Shown one piece after another: positions 46,846-58,953 of a stretch of DNA of 64,000 nt. Numbering within the stretch: position 1 is the first letter of the stretch; every line of letters starts with the position of its first letter. The DNA lies in contig RPFO01002184.1 in assembly GCA_009746045.1 (NCBI GenBank), positions 37,501-101,500 on the forward strand. The letters are read 5' to 3'. This DNA is from Mesostigma viride. Its lineage: Eukaryota > Streptophyta > Mesostigmatophyceae > Mesostigmatales > Mesostigmataceae. The position numbers and the translations under genes were made by a program. The notes under the pieces are model-generated. The model saw nothing but the letters and a program-made list of their open reading frames with translations. It made no database searches and was not told where the DNA came from.

Positions 46846-47531
46846 CTCGTATCAGCTATGGGGTCTCTCTGCGGCTGCGCTTCTTTTTCGATGGGCGATG
46901 GGACGGTCGCAATTCGCAAAACGGACGCGGCGTCACAGGGCTGAACGGTATTGAAAAAATTGGAAACGTGGCATCCTCGTTCCTCCCCACGGAACTGAAA
47001 ACTGGAAGCGCGGCGCTGGTGCAAAAGCTCGATCCCATCTTTTGGAACCAAGCTAGCGGATTGGACGACATCCAATATGCCGTCACCCGTGCTTGTGGCC
47101 GCAGGTATAAAAAGAGACGACCTCCAGCCCATTTTCCTGGGAACATTCGGATGTTTGGCTGACATCGTTACCATGCAGAAATGTTCAATGAGGTTCTGGG
47201 TTCGATTCCTGGTGTGGTCATGGAAATAAATTTTTTTCTGCACATCTACTGAAATCAGTCATAGCACCAAACGGTCACGCTGCAGCGAGACGCTATAGCC
47301 CTGGAGGCCGCTGATAAACCTGACATCCGGTATGTCCTACTATCATAGATTGCCGAACTATATAATAATAATAGTCTATACCACTTTTTCTTGTAAATCA
47401 TTTACTAAATAATGATTCTATATACTTTAACATACCATATTATTAAAGTATGTGGAATTTAACCATGCTATTCACAATATATTATAAAATCTTTTGCAAA
47501 ATATACTGTAATTAGTATATATATTTTCTGA
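46846..47531. other. Spacer with a possible small ORF
   Basis: Plus-strand frame 46,839-47,162 (107 codons) overlaps a minus-strand frame of similar length, and neither has a recognisable domain. A weak palindrome is at 47,273. The rest is AT-rich. Confidence 0.3.
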
Positions 47532-47750
47532 CTCGGGCCATGGCTGACATCATGCTCCGCCGTACGCGGGCTGATTTTGCGGTGCAGCAGGGCTATTAGG
47601 TTCCTCCCGTTAGGCGTTTCCATTGGTCTTATCGTAGTATAGAGCTTTGACATGGCTCTGTATATAGGTTTATAGCTGGGCGTTTGCTTTGGTTTGAGTG
47701 ATTTCACTCTGCTGTAAGTAATTATATTTTTAATATATATATATTTTCCA
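47532..47750 (+). mobile_element. 219-bp 5'-truncated LINE copy
   Basis: Flanked by a perfect 16-bp duplication TATATATATTTTCTGA (47,516-47,531 and 47,751-47,766). It covers the last codons of the same LINE as 26,701-27,743 (ending QQGY) plus its 3' UTR, nearly identical in sequence except for a 3-nt gap. Confidence 0.92.
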
Positions 47751-48171
47751 TATATATATTTTCTGATAAACAATTTTATCAATGCTACTGTGTTATTTTT
47801 GTTATTCTCGCCATGCAGGTATCTGAGTGTTCTGGGAGAACTAATAAGAGAATGAGCCGCGAAGGTGAGGAAAACCTGAAATCTTTTCGTCCTTATTGGG
47901 GTCTCTCTGCAGCTAGACCATTTATAACCACAAGCAATAGCTTAAATTCAAGGGTCTCGCTGCAGCTAGACCCTCTTTATGGTTGCTATAAAATTAATGA
48001 ATCAGAAGTCTGTGATTTAACAATCGCACGCCGCAATGAAGGGTCTAGCTGCAGCGAGACCCCAATCTTGGTCGGGGTATGCTAAGTTCACCACATCAGG
48101 TAATCTTTTCGTCTAACGGAAAAAGCCCCTCTAAGGGTCTAGCTGCAGCTAGACCCCAATCGTGGTAAAAA

Positions 48172-51100
48172 ATGATACACTTTCGAACTTTGTCTGTAAT
48201 TGTCGCTTTTCCCAACGATACTCGATTTGCATGGATTTCGTTGTGCCGGTCGTCATGGCATGCAGCACGCGAACGGGTGGGAGTTTTCGCCCTTGCGTCC
48301 GGTCGTCCAGGATTCAGTGCAATTAAGTTGAACACCGGGACGAAGCAGTCAACTGGCGCAAAAAGGGTTTTCGGAGATGAGAACCAGAATCCAGCGCAGC
48401 CTGAAGCCAAGGAAGTCAAGCGGCCGGGAGAATACTCGAAATCAAAGAGGGTTATTGGGGAATATTTCGCTGACCAGGCGTTTGAAGCGGCTCAGGCGAT
48501 GACAAAGCCCGAGGGGCGGGGGCCGGCTTTCGACCAGATGATTGCTGGCTTTAACTCTAGGGCCGCTGAACTAGGTCACGGGAAGTATCATGAGGAGGCG
48601 AAAAAGCTTTACAATCAGGAGCGGATGGCAGAACTGAACAGGTTCTGGGTGGCTCGGATTAACGGCTTTTTTGATGGTCTGACCAAAAGCGACGCAGACA
48701 GAGACGTCAGGATGGTGCTGATGTCCACGCTTTACTGTGGTGACGACTTGGAGAAGGAGTTTTCGGCCGCGGAGTTGGAGAACCTGACGGGGATGGACGC
48801 CAAGAAGATTCGCGGAATTCGCGCGATACGAAGGCAGCAGAAGTTGGACTACCTCAGACACGCGCAGGCTCGCAAGGGGCGCCCTTTGCCGCAATTCGTG
48901 ATTGACGCGATAGTGGACGCGTGGATGCACGATGATGAGTCGCGCGCCTCCTCCCAGATGAAGGATGTCAAGCGCACTTACAGCAGGGAGGGTCATGGCA
49001 ATCGCGGGGTGCTCGTCGCCGTTGAGGGAGCGCGCTATTACATGACCTCCAAGGAGGACATGTACAATCACTTTCTCGAAAAGCATGCGTACTGGAACAA
49101 AAGGAGTAACCAGTATGATAAGGACGTGGGCATTCACGTGGGCTACACGACCTTCTGCAAATACGCGCCCGATTGCATCAAGGGCAAGTGGAAGGAGAGG
49201 AACCTGTGCGCGTGTGAGAAGCACGTCACCATGCAGTCGGCCATGGGGGCGTGGACCAAGCACTGCAATGCGAACCACGGCAAGAACTGCAAGTGTGGCG
49301 CGGAGTGTGCGGGATGCTCCAAGTACAGACAGCCGGACGGTACTTGCGGAATGTGGAAAGCCATTCACTCGACGGACTGGATCAAGCACTTTCACTGCCC
49401 GGTGTCCGCCGAGACTGACGGCAGGGATAACGGGCTGCGTGAAGGGGGCGGAATGGGCGGGGGGATGGAAGAGGGGGAGGGGGAAGATGAATGGCGGGGA
49501 CGGGACCTGGAAGACCTCGACATTTCTGAGAGGCTGGTGGAGGACGAAGATGGGGTGCCGAGGACGGAGAGGGTTCACCGCATACTGAAGATGGCGTGTG
49601 TGGAGGGGTTCTGTCCTGAGGAATCATGCGGCATCCATAATAACTGGGTGCAGTGTGATCGGGACAAGAATTCCACGGAGATTCTGAATTGGTTCAAGTT
49701 CGAGATGGTGGAGCAGACTGTGACCCGAGGGGTGAGGGTGAGTAGGTTTCGATTTTATTTCTCCGTTAAAATGTTGTTGACTTTTTGTTTTTGTGACCTA
49801 TAGCTGCAGCGAGACCCTTTGTGAGTTGCAGTTATCTGATCGAAATGCGATTTTATTGCAAATCGAAACTGTCTGCGGACCTTTGCGAAACAGGGCGAGA
49901 CCGATGGCAGGGCGGCGAAGAAGGTGAAGCGGCCCGAGCAAGTCCAATGAGGTCCACCCCAGCTGAGCTGCGGGACGAGATTCTTAAGAGGTGGGACAAG
50001 TTCACCGTGCACTGCTTTACGGCCTGGTCGCAGGCGGATACAATCAAGGATCGGGAGAAGAATCTGAGAGAGGGGGACGTGCTCGTGCACGGCGACTGGG
50101 CCGAGAACTACGAGAACAGCAGCTACGTCCAACTGCAGTCGCAGTACTTCCACAAGCGCAGCCACATCCTGATGCCCATGATCGTGCGTTATCGGCTCAA
50201 CGGCGAGCTGGAAAAGCGCGTCTTCTTTTTCCTGGGGGATTCCAGTATCAAGCGGGGCGAGCGCGCACTCGTATACGCTCTTCGCAAGATTCTGGAAACC
50301 CTGCGGGTAGAAGTAGGGGTAGAGGTGCGAAACCTGTACATGTGCTCGGACAACTGCGCGGTGCAGTTTAAGTCCAGGTACGTGATTAACCAGATTAACG
50401 GTCTGCTCATGGGGGATCCCGACCTGCAGGCCTTTGAGTTCCACTACATGGGGGAGCAGCATGGGAAGGGGGAGGTGGATGGTCAAGGAGCGAAGTGCAA
50501 GTGCGTCTTGAGGGAAATGCAGAGGATTCCCGAAAACCAGCACATACTTGAGACCCACCAGCTAGTCGCCTACTTGAACCAGAACTGGCAGGGCGGCAAG
50601 ACATCGAGCAGGGAGTCGGCCCGCGCGCGGGCCGAGAACGTCACTCGCCACTTCTTCCTTTTACCCCCGGTACGGAATTTTGTGTTATTTCAGGTTTTAA
50701 GACGTCAACTGCCGCTGTTCTATAAAAATTCAAACCCAATAAAGAGGGGATTCATAAGTGTTTGCTCAATTTCATAAATTTTACTCAATTTTTCCACATG
50801 TGATTAAATCCTTATATTTGTCAATAAAGCAGGGGTCATCCAGCCTTCAGACCATGAAAATAGACCACCCACAAAAATTGGGCTCATTCTGAGCTCAAAT
50901 GGTGACATGTGACAGCATACATGTGCAGTTTTTCGTCATTTTCCCCCTTTTCTTACATGAAACAAATATGAATAGTGAACAAATGAACTCATATCAGGCT
51001 GGATTCTTGCAGGCAGCATTTATACCATGAAAATAGACCACCCACAAAAATTGGGCTCATTCTGAGCTCAAATGGTGACATGTGACAGCATACATGTGCA

Positions 51101-54100
51101 GTTTTTCGTCATTTTCCCCCTTTTCTTACATGAAACAAATATGAACAGTGGACAAATGAACTCGTATCAGGCTGGATTCTTGCAGGCAGCATCTAGACCA
51201 TGAAAATAGACCACCCACAAAAATTGGGCTCATTCTGAGCTCAAATGGTGACATTTGACCGCATACATGTGCAGTTTTTCGTCATTTTCCCCCTTTTCTT
51301 ACATGAAACAAATATGAATAGTGAACAAATGAACTCATATCAGGCTGGATTCTTGCAGGCAGCATCTAGACCATGAAAATAGACCACCCACAAAAATTGG
51401 GCTCATTCTGAGCTCAAATGGTGACATGTGAGAGCATACATGTGCAGTTTTTCGTCATTTTCCCCCTTTTCTTACATGAAACAAATATGAACAGTGAACA
51501 AATGAACTCATATCAGGCTGGGTTCTTGCAGGCAGCATCTAGACCATGAAAATAGACCACCCACAAAAATTGGGCTCATTCTGAGCTCAAATGGTGACAT
51601 TTGACCGCATACATGTGCAGTTTTTCGTCATTTTCCCCCTTTTCTTACATGAAACAAATATGAATAGTGAACAAATGAACTCATATCAGGCTGGATTCTT
51701 GCAGGCAGCATTTATACCATGAAAATAGACCACCCACAAAAATTGGGCTCATTCTGAGCTCAAATGGTGACATGTGACAGCATACATGTGCAGTTTTTCG
51801 TCATTTTCCCCCTTTTCTTACATGAAACAAATATGAACAGTGGGCAAATGAACTCGTATCAGGCTGGAAACTTGCAGGCAGCATCTAGACCATGAAAATA
51901 GACCACCCACAAAAATTGGGCTCATTCTGAGCTCAAATGGTGACATGTGACAGCATACATGTGCAGTTTTTCGTCATTTTCCCCCTTTTCTTACATGAAA
52001 CAAATATGAACAGTGGACAAATGAACTCGTATCAGGCTGGAAACTTGCAGGCAGCATCTAGACCATGAAAATAGACCACCCACAAAAATTGGGCTCATTC
52101 TGAGCTCAAATGGTGACATGTGACAGCATACATGTGCAGTTTTTCGTCATTTTCCCCCTTTTCTTACATGAAACAAATATGAACAGTGAACAAATGAACT
52201 CATATCAGGCTGGGTTCTTGCAGGCAGCATCTAGACCATGAAAATAGACCACCCACAAAAATTGGGCTCATTCTGAGCTCAAATGGTGACATGTGACCGC
52301 ATACATGTGCAGTTTTTCGTCATTTTCCCCCTTTTCTTACATGAAACAAATATGAACAGTGAACAAATGAACTCATTTCAGGCTGGATTCTTGCAGGCAG
52401 CTCGGTTCTAAAACTGGTTACGATTTGTAGTTACGAGTAAAACTGGTAACTAGAAATAGGTACCAGTACCATCCAAATTAATTAAGCATGGATACCATTT
52501 GTAATAACTCACACATTTTAACATATCCATGGGTACGGCATGGAAACATGTTCATGTATGATGTGTTCAAGAGTAGCAATGCTTAACATCCATGAAATAT
52601 GCTCATTGTATAATGGTTTACGATTTATGAATGCAGGGGGGTCGCTACGCGAGTGACCAACAAGCACTCAAGTCAACAATATGCCCAGAAAGAAGGCAGG
52701 GCCAGGTAAAGTAAAGGCTGGTCCTGAAAATGCACCCAGGGTGCCCACAACATGTCTACGTTACACCCTCGCTATCCTAGACCCTGCAGCCTGCCGGGGG
52801 GGGCACAAAATGTAACTGGCAGCCAGGGACCATGGTGCAGGCCAAATAGCAGGTGTAAAGCTAGCTCAAAGCTAGCTCAGTCCAAAGAATGAAATAATAA
52901 GAAGCAAATACTTGGCAAGGTTAGGTCCATGATCGTTATTGGAGGCTTGGCTGCCACCACGGTGCTCGACAATGATGCTGAAGCCTTCAATTATATATAA
53001 AGCAGATACTGCAAAGAGGCACAAATAGCAATACAAGCACAATGTAAGCATGACAAGCTCAAGTTTCCAAGCCAGTCTAGCTCACTTGGACATGAGTTAA
53101 AGCGTTGGAAACATATGGGCAACATCCCAGCAGGGCTTGAAAAAGTTTTCAGCAACAAGGCAGTATATGTGTTAAATCAAACTACCACATTGCAATTCTA
53201 AGCACAGTGACTTCTGCTTGCTGCTGTTTTGACGACACAAGGCCGTTTACCTTTTCAGTGACAACACGGGAAAAGAAAGCATTACCCAGCAAACTTCCTT
53301 TAAGTTCCCCGGACATAGGCGTAATCACAACCACGACGTTGGGCATCGAAAAGAACCGGAATCATAAAGTCTGCGGGAGTTATAAGCTACGATACTCTTG
53401 ACACGCTTATTTAGAACGACGCGGTTGCGGATGACATCCGGAACCTTGTTCTTGACGTGCGCCCAGGCCGCCAGCTGCGCGGAACAGCTCAAGAAATATA
53501 TATTAAAGGACGGTGACGCCCGGGAAGCACCCAGCCTTGCGGCAAAAGTAAAATATGGCTCGCGCTCGCCGTGGTTTTCGCCAGGCGTGACTGCGATATC
53601 ACGACGAAAAAATGGAGACTCTTTGACCCATCTAACTGCCCAGGTCCCTCTGTTGCCCGGGTCGCCCATTAGCCCAGAAGCGTACCATAACCCATACTCG
53701 CGATATCCGCAGCTACTGGGCGGAAAAAGAAATTGTAAAACCGAACAGCATACTGACCTATCATGCCATCTACGTAGCTTCCAGAATTTCTTCACCGTTG
53801 CCAAAATCCGTTCATGAACAATATTTTCGACGTACACAAAGCACCTGCACGTCAATGTCCCCTGACATTGGTTATCTGCCCCATCTTCATGATCTAACAC
53901 GCAAACACCTAAAGTATTTGCATAACACAGGCGTTTTGCCCTCTGGTTCTCAGTTTCACTCATTGCCATATCATATTATGCAGGCACGTTTTGGTAAACA
54001 ATCGCCGGCGACGTTGGTTTTGTTCGTGCGCGCACAAAGTAATTACCGGTAGTGCTTGGCAGGCTGTACGCACCTGCAGCCGCGCGCGCGCAAAGACGAC

Positions 54101-57100
54101 GGTCACTGTGCTTTGTTCATTCAAATGCCATTTGCATGCGAGGCTCGGACAACACCGCGGACTGTTTGAATCAGAATTTTTTCACTTTTGGATGGTCCTT
54201 CGTTTCTCGCATGTTCAGCCCAGTTCAGGTTGTACGGTCAGTGTTGGGGGTCGGTGCATGGGTTCTCAATGGAATTCTCAATGGAATGCCGCAACAGCCC
54301 ATTTTCATTGAGAATGCAAGTCCTTTTCGCATGTTCAGCCCAATTCAGGCTGTACGGTCAGTGTTGGGGGTCGGTGAATGGGTTCTCAATGGAATTCTCA
54401 ATGGAATGCCGCAACAGCCAATTTTCATTGAGAATGCAAGACCTTTTTGCATGTTCAGCCCAGTTCAGGCTGTACGGTCAGTGTTGGGGGTCGGTGAATG
54501 GGTTCTCAATGGAATTCTCAATGGAATGCCGCAACAGCCCATTTTCATTGAGAATGCAAGTCCTTTTCGCATGTTCAGCCCAGTTCAGGCTGTACGGTCA
54601 GTGTTGGGGGTCGTTGAATGAGTTCTCAATGGAATTCTCAATGGAATGCCGCAACAGCCCATTTTCATTGAGAATGCAAGTCCTTTTCGCATGTTCAGCC
54701 CAGTTCAGGCTGTACGGTCAGTGTTGGGGGTCGGTGAATGAGTTCTCAATGGAATTCTCAATGGAATGCCGCAACAGCCCATTTTCATTGAGAATGCAAG
54801 TCCTTTTCGCATGTTCAGCCCAATTCAGGCTGTACGGTCAGTGTTGGGGGTCGGTGAATGAGTTCTGAATGGAATTCTCAATGGAATGCCGTTACAGCCC
54901 ATTTTCATTGAGAATGCAAGACCTTTTCGTATGTTCTGGCTGTACGGTCAGTGTTGGGGGTCGGTGAATGAATTCTGCATGAATGGAACTTTCATACGCC
55001 GCGCTGAGTCGGTGGAAGATCGAGCCACAAAAGAGGCAGGAGAGGCATCATTGGGAGAGGCGTGCCAACCCCGAGCGAGACGATGGTGAATTCGATCAAA
55101 TTGGCTGATTGCAATAATCGCTCGCGAGAGCTGCCATGGGCGGTCGTGAAGGTTCAGACTATTACAAATGGTATCCATGCTTAATTAATTTGGATGGTAC
55201 TGGTACCTATTTCTAGTTACCAGTTTTACTCGTAACTACAAATCGTAACCAGTTTTAGAACCGAGCTGCCTGCAAGAATCCAGCCTGAAATGAGTTCATT
55301 TGTTCACTGTTCATATTTGTTTCATGTAAGAAAAGGGGGAAAATGACGAAAAACTGCACATGTATGCGGTCAAATGTCACCATTTGAGCTCAGAATGAGC
55401 CCAATTTTTGTGGGTGGTCTATTTTCATGGTCTAGATGCTGCCTGCAAGAATCCAGCCTGATATGAGTTCATTTGTTCACTATTCATATTTGTTTCATGT
55501 AAGAAAAGGGGGAAAATGACGAAAAACTGCACATGTATGCGGTCACATGTCACCATTTGAGCTCAGAATGAGCCCAATTTTTGTGGGTGGTCTATTTTCA
55601 TGGTCTAGATGCTGCCTGCAAGAACCCAGCCTGATATGAGTTCATTTGTTCACTGTTCATATTTGTTTCATGTAAGAAAAGGGGGAAAATGACGAAAAAC
55701 TGCACATGTATGCTGTCACATGTCACCATTTGAGCTCAGAATGAGCCCAATTTTTGTGGGTGGTCTATTTTCATGGTCTAGATGCTGCCTGCAAGTTTCC
55801 AGCCTGATACGAGTTCATTTGTCCACTGTTCATATTTGTTTCATGTAAGAAAAGGGGGAAAATGACGAAAAACTGCACATTTATGCTGTCACATGTCACC
55901 ATTTGAGCTCAGAATGAGCCCAATTTTTGTGGGTGGTCTATTTTCATGGTCTAGATGCTGCCTGCAAGAACCCAGCCTGATACGAGTTCATTTGTCCACT
56001 GTTCATATTTGTTTCATGTAAGAAAAGGGGGAAAATGACGAAAAACTGCACATGTATGCTGTCACATGTCACCATTTGAGCTCAGAATGAGCCCAATTTT
56101 TGTGGGTGGTCTATTTTCATGGTATAAATGCTGCCTGCAAGAATCCAGCCTGATATGAGTTCATTTGTTCACTATTCATATTTGTTTCATGTAAGAAAAG
56201 GGGGAAAATGACGAAAAACTGCACATGTATGCGGTCAAATGTCACCATTTGAGCTCAGAATGAGCCCAATTTTTGTGGGTGGTCTATTTTCATGGTCTAG
56301 ATGCTGCCTGCAAGAACCCAGCCTGATATGAGTTCATTTGTTCACTGTTCATATTTGTTTCATGTAAGAAAAGGGGGAAAATGACGAAAAACTGCACATG
56401 TATGCTGTCACATGTCACCATTTGAGCTCAGAATGAGCCCAATTTTCGTGGGTGGTCTATTTTCATGGTCTAGATGCTGCCTGCAAGAACCCAGCCTGAA
56501 ATGAGTTCATTTGTCCACTATTCATATTTGTTTCATGTAAGAAAAGGGGGAAAATGACGAAAAACTGCACATGTATGCGGTCAAATGTCACCATTTGAGC
56601 TCAGAATGAGCCCAATTTTTGTGGGTGGTCTATTTTCATGGTCTAGATGCTGCCTGCAAGAACCCAGCCTGATATGAGTTCATTTGTTCACTGTTCATAT
56701 TTGTTTCATGTAAGAAAAGGGGGAAAATGACGAAAAACTGCACATGTATGCTGTCACATGTCACCATTTGAGCTCAGAATGAGCCCAATTTTCGTGGGTG
56801 GTCTATTTTCATGGTCTACATGCTGCCTGCAACAGTCCAGCCTGAAATGAGTTCATTTGTTCACTATTCATATTTGTTTCATGTAAGAAAAGGGGGAAAA
56901 TGACGAAAAACTGCACATGTATGCTGTCACATGTCACCATTTGAGCTCAGAATGAGCCCAATTTTCGTGGGTGGTCTATTTTCATGGTATAAATGCTGCC
57001 TGCAAGAATCCAGCCTGAAATGAGTTCATTTGTTCACTATTCATATTTGTTTCATGTAAGAAAAGGGGGAAAATGACGAAAAACTGCACATGTATGCTGT

Positions 57101-58950
57101 CACATGTCACCATTTGAGCTCAGAATGAGCCCAATTTTCGTGGGTGGTCTATTTTCATGGTATAAATGCTGCCTGCAAGAATCCAGCCTGAAATGAGTTC
57201 GTTTGTCCACTATTCATATTTGTTGCATGTAAGAAAAGGGGGAAAATGACGAAAAACTGCACATGTATGCTGTCACATGTCACCATTTGAGCTCAGAATG
57301 AGCCCAATTTTTGTGGGTGGTCTATTTTCATGGTCTACATGCTGCCTGCAAGAATCCAGCCTGATATGAGTTCATTTGTCCACTATTCATATTTGTTGCA
57401 TGTAAGAAAAGGGGGAAAATGACGAAAAACTGCACATGTATGCTGTCACATGTCACCATTTGAGCTCAGAATGAGCCCAATTTTTGTGGGTGGTCTATTT
57501 TCATGGTCTACATGCTGCCTGCAACAGTCCAGCCTGAAATGAGTTCATTTGTCCACTATTCATATTTGTTGCATGTAAGAAAAGGGGGAAAATGACGAAA
57601 AACTGCACATGTATGCTGTCACATGTCACCATTTGAGCTCAGAATGAGCCCAATTTTCGTGGGTGGTCTATTTTCATGGTCTACATGCTGCCTGCAACAG
57701 TCCAGCTTTAGGTACCCTCAGATCTGAAAGATTTTATTTTTACTCATTTGAAGACTTGTGAAATTGAGCAAACACCTATGAATCCCCTCAAAGGTATCTC
57801 TGCAGAGAGACCCTATATACTGTCCATGGGTTGCTTTTCTTTTAGGTATGAAATTTCGCTTGTTCTTTCGGTATGAAGGGGTCTCTCTGCAGCTATACCC
57901 TGTGTCGAATTTCGATCACTTGATATCTTGTCGTATACGTTGTTATTATGATTCGAATGGGGTCTCTCTGCAGCTATACCCTGTGTCAAATTTTGATCAC
58001 TTGATATCTTGTCGTACGTTGTTATTATGATTCGAATGGGGTCTCTCTGCAGCTATACCCTGTGTCGAATTTTGATCACTTGATGTCTTGTCGTTAATTT
58101 TTTTTTTAAGGGGTCTCTCTGCAGCTATACCCTGTTTTATTGGTTTTTGGTCAATTTTGCTAATTTGAACGGTATTCTTTTCGTCCTAACTATTTGATGA
58201 CAGGACGTCGAGTCCGGCCGACGCGCGGAGGTTGAGGAGGTGCCTGGCATCAAGAAGGCGCATTGGTGGCGACTGGACAAGTCCGACCCTGGCCTTTTGA
58301 TGATTAGGCGCTATTCCTGCTACTGTCCGCCCTGTTTGGCTGGGCGGTTTGAGGGATGTCTAAGCGAGTGGTCGTTTATCATCGAGTTCAATGATGCAGG
58401 AAGCTCGATGAAAACTGTCCGTTTGCTGCCACCGAGCCAGCCCAACCCTCCGGTTCGCATGGTGACGCGGGGGGAGCAGCTGAAGGACAAGCGGGAGGCG
58501 ATGGGCCGGCAGATGAGACTCCACGACTATGTGGCAGTTCCATCGGACAAGGACACGGATCACGATCCCATCCACCCGTTCTGGTTGGCTGAGGTTGTAA
58601 GCGAAGCCGGGCCGATCGTGTTAGACGAGAACTTCGAGAGGTGGGTCGAGGGCCGGAACGGACGGGAGAAGGAGCTGTTCCTCGCCGGGAACGGCATTCT
58701 TCCCGTTCGGATTTGGAAGCGGGATAAGCATGACCCCCTGCATTTCACGCTCAACGTTGAGGATTGGCCACCGTCACGCCAGCCCGAGCTTGTGAATTGC
58801 TATCTCTGCGTCGCTCCGGCTCTCCGGCTAGAAGCACGCGTGCGCAGCGACGGAATGTGTGCCGACATCAGGATGAGCAAGGAGCTCGACAAGTGGCTTA
58901 CTACGCTGGTGATCAAGGATGAAGCCCCGGAGGGGCCGGCACCGACTTAA
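48172..58950 (+). CDS. Three-exon DDE-type transposase-like gene
   Basis: Exons 48,172-49,737, 49,911-50,669 and 58,204-58,950, all joined in phase 0 (donors GTGAGT and GTACGG; acceptors GGCAG and GACAG), give about 1,020 codons. Exon 1 has a linker KRVFGDENQNP, a helical part, and a Cys/His-rich segment (RNLCACEKH, CNANHGKNCKCGAECAGC). Exon 2 holds a likely catalytic core: VHGDWAENYENSSYV, LYMCSDNCAVQFKSRY, and QHGKGEVDGQGAKCK, the D/D/(D,E) positions of a DDE nuclease fold. Exon 3 has CYCPPCLAGRFEGC and an SH3-like DYVAVPSDKD. This domain order, with the AENY, SDN and HGKG motifs, recalls uncharacterised transposon proteins common in animal and algal genomes. It probably cuts the element ends. 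The start codon is uncertain because an upstream exon may exist. Intron 2 (7.5 kb) contains a foldback element. Confidence 0.75.
50851..52400 (+). repeat. 173-bp satellite array, left arm, 9 units
   Basis: Units start ACCATGAAAATAGACCACCC at 50,851 and every 173 bp to 52,235. Variation is limited to a few positions (for example ATCTAGACC or TTTATACC; GTGAACA or GTGGACA). Confidence 0.95.
52401..52505 (+). repeat. Inner 105-bp inverted repeat, left
   Basis: CTCGGTTCTAAAACTGG to GATACCATTTGTAAT. It matches the reverse complement of 55,161-55,265 with no mismatch seen. Confidence 0.95.
52506..53200. other. Foldback loop, non-coding part
   Basis: No convincing gene; small frames only. GGGGGTCGCTACGCGAGTGACC near 52,636 is a short inverted repeat. 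Confidence 0.5.
53325..53969 (-). CDS. Unknown 214-codon ORF in foldback loop
   Basis: ATG at 53,969 (MAMSETENQRAKRLC). The frame is intact with no repeats and includes CVLDHEDGADNQCQGTLTCR, HERILATVKKFWKLRRWHDR and GDPGNRGTWAVRWVKESPFF. I recognise no domain, and no splice partner is clear. It could be a captured gene piece or a chance frame. Confidence 0.35.
   Translation of the reverse strand: MAMSETENQRAKRLCYANTLGVCVLDHEDGADNQCQGTLTCRCFVYVENIVHERILATVKKFWKLRRWHDRSVCCSVLQFLFPPSSCGYREYGLWYASGLMGDPGNRGTWAVRWVKESPFFRRDIAVTPGENHGEREPYFTFAARLGASRASPSFNIYFLSCSAQLAAWAHVKNKVPDVIRNRVVLNKRVKSIVAYNSRRLYDSGSFRCPTSWL
54195..54965 (+). repeat. 120-bp tandem repeat, 7 units, open in two frames
   Basis: TGTACGGTCAGTGTTGGGGG recurs at 54,231, 54,351, 54,471, 54,591, 54,711, 54,831 and 54,941. 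Spacing is 120 bp, then 110 for the last. As 120 is divisible by three, two plus-strand frames stay open: 54,052-54,621 (unit containing SVLGVGEWVLNGILNGMPQQ) and 54,188-54,868 (unit containing LYGQCWGSVNGFSMEFSMEC). Whether either is translated cannot be told. Confidence 0.85.
55161..55265 (-). repeat. Inner 105-bp inverted repeat, right
   Basis: Perfect inverted partner of 52,401-52,505. Confidence 0.95.
55266..57687 (-). repeat. 173-bp satellite array, right arm, 14 units
   Basis: The same unit as the left arm in inverse orientation. CTGCCTGCAA recurs every 173 bp from 55,266 to 57,688. It has five more units than the left arm. The outermost units carry their own variants (CTACATGCTG, TTTGTTGCATG). 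Confidence 0.95.
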
Positions 58951-58953
58951 ATT

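Larger units (their letters stand above)
50744..57789. mobile_element. 7-kb foldback element with satellite arms
   Basis: It begins GAGGGGATTCATAAGTG (50,744) and ends CACCTATGAATCCCCTC (57,789), inverted copies over about 45 bp with some mismatches. Each arm then contains a tandem array of the same 173-bp unit in opposite orientation, then a perfect 105-bp inverted repeat, enclosing a 2.66-kb loop. AAA flanks both ends and may be a 3-bp target duplication. It lies wholly in intron 2 of the transposase gene and leaves both splice sites intact. The layout resembles foldback elements known in flies. Confidence 0.85.

Noticed and set aside
47163-47226. tRNA-like sequence with GGTTCGATTCC (also at 570-610)
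   Set aside because: Only a B-box-like match. No acceptor-stem pairing or A box could be drawn, so no tRNA gene is called.
48571-49578. 335-codon minus-strand ORF
   Set aside because: Antisense shadow of transposase exon 1. The plus strand has in-phase introns and the motif-bearing continuation.
50744-57789. The satellite arms as the inverted repeats of the transposase element itself
   Set aside because: The transposase exons lie outside the arms and join in phase across them, so the foldback unit is an insertion in an intron.
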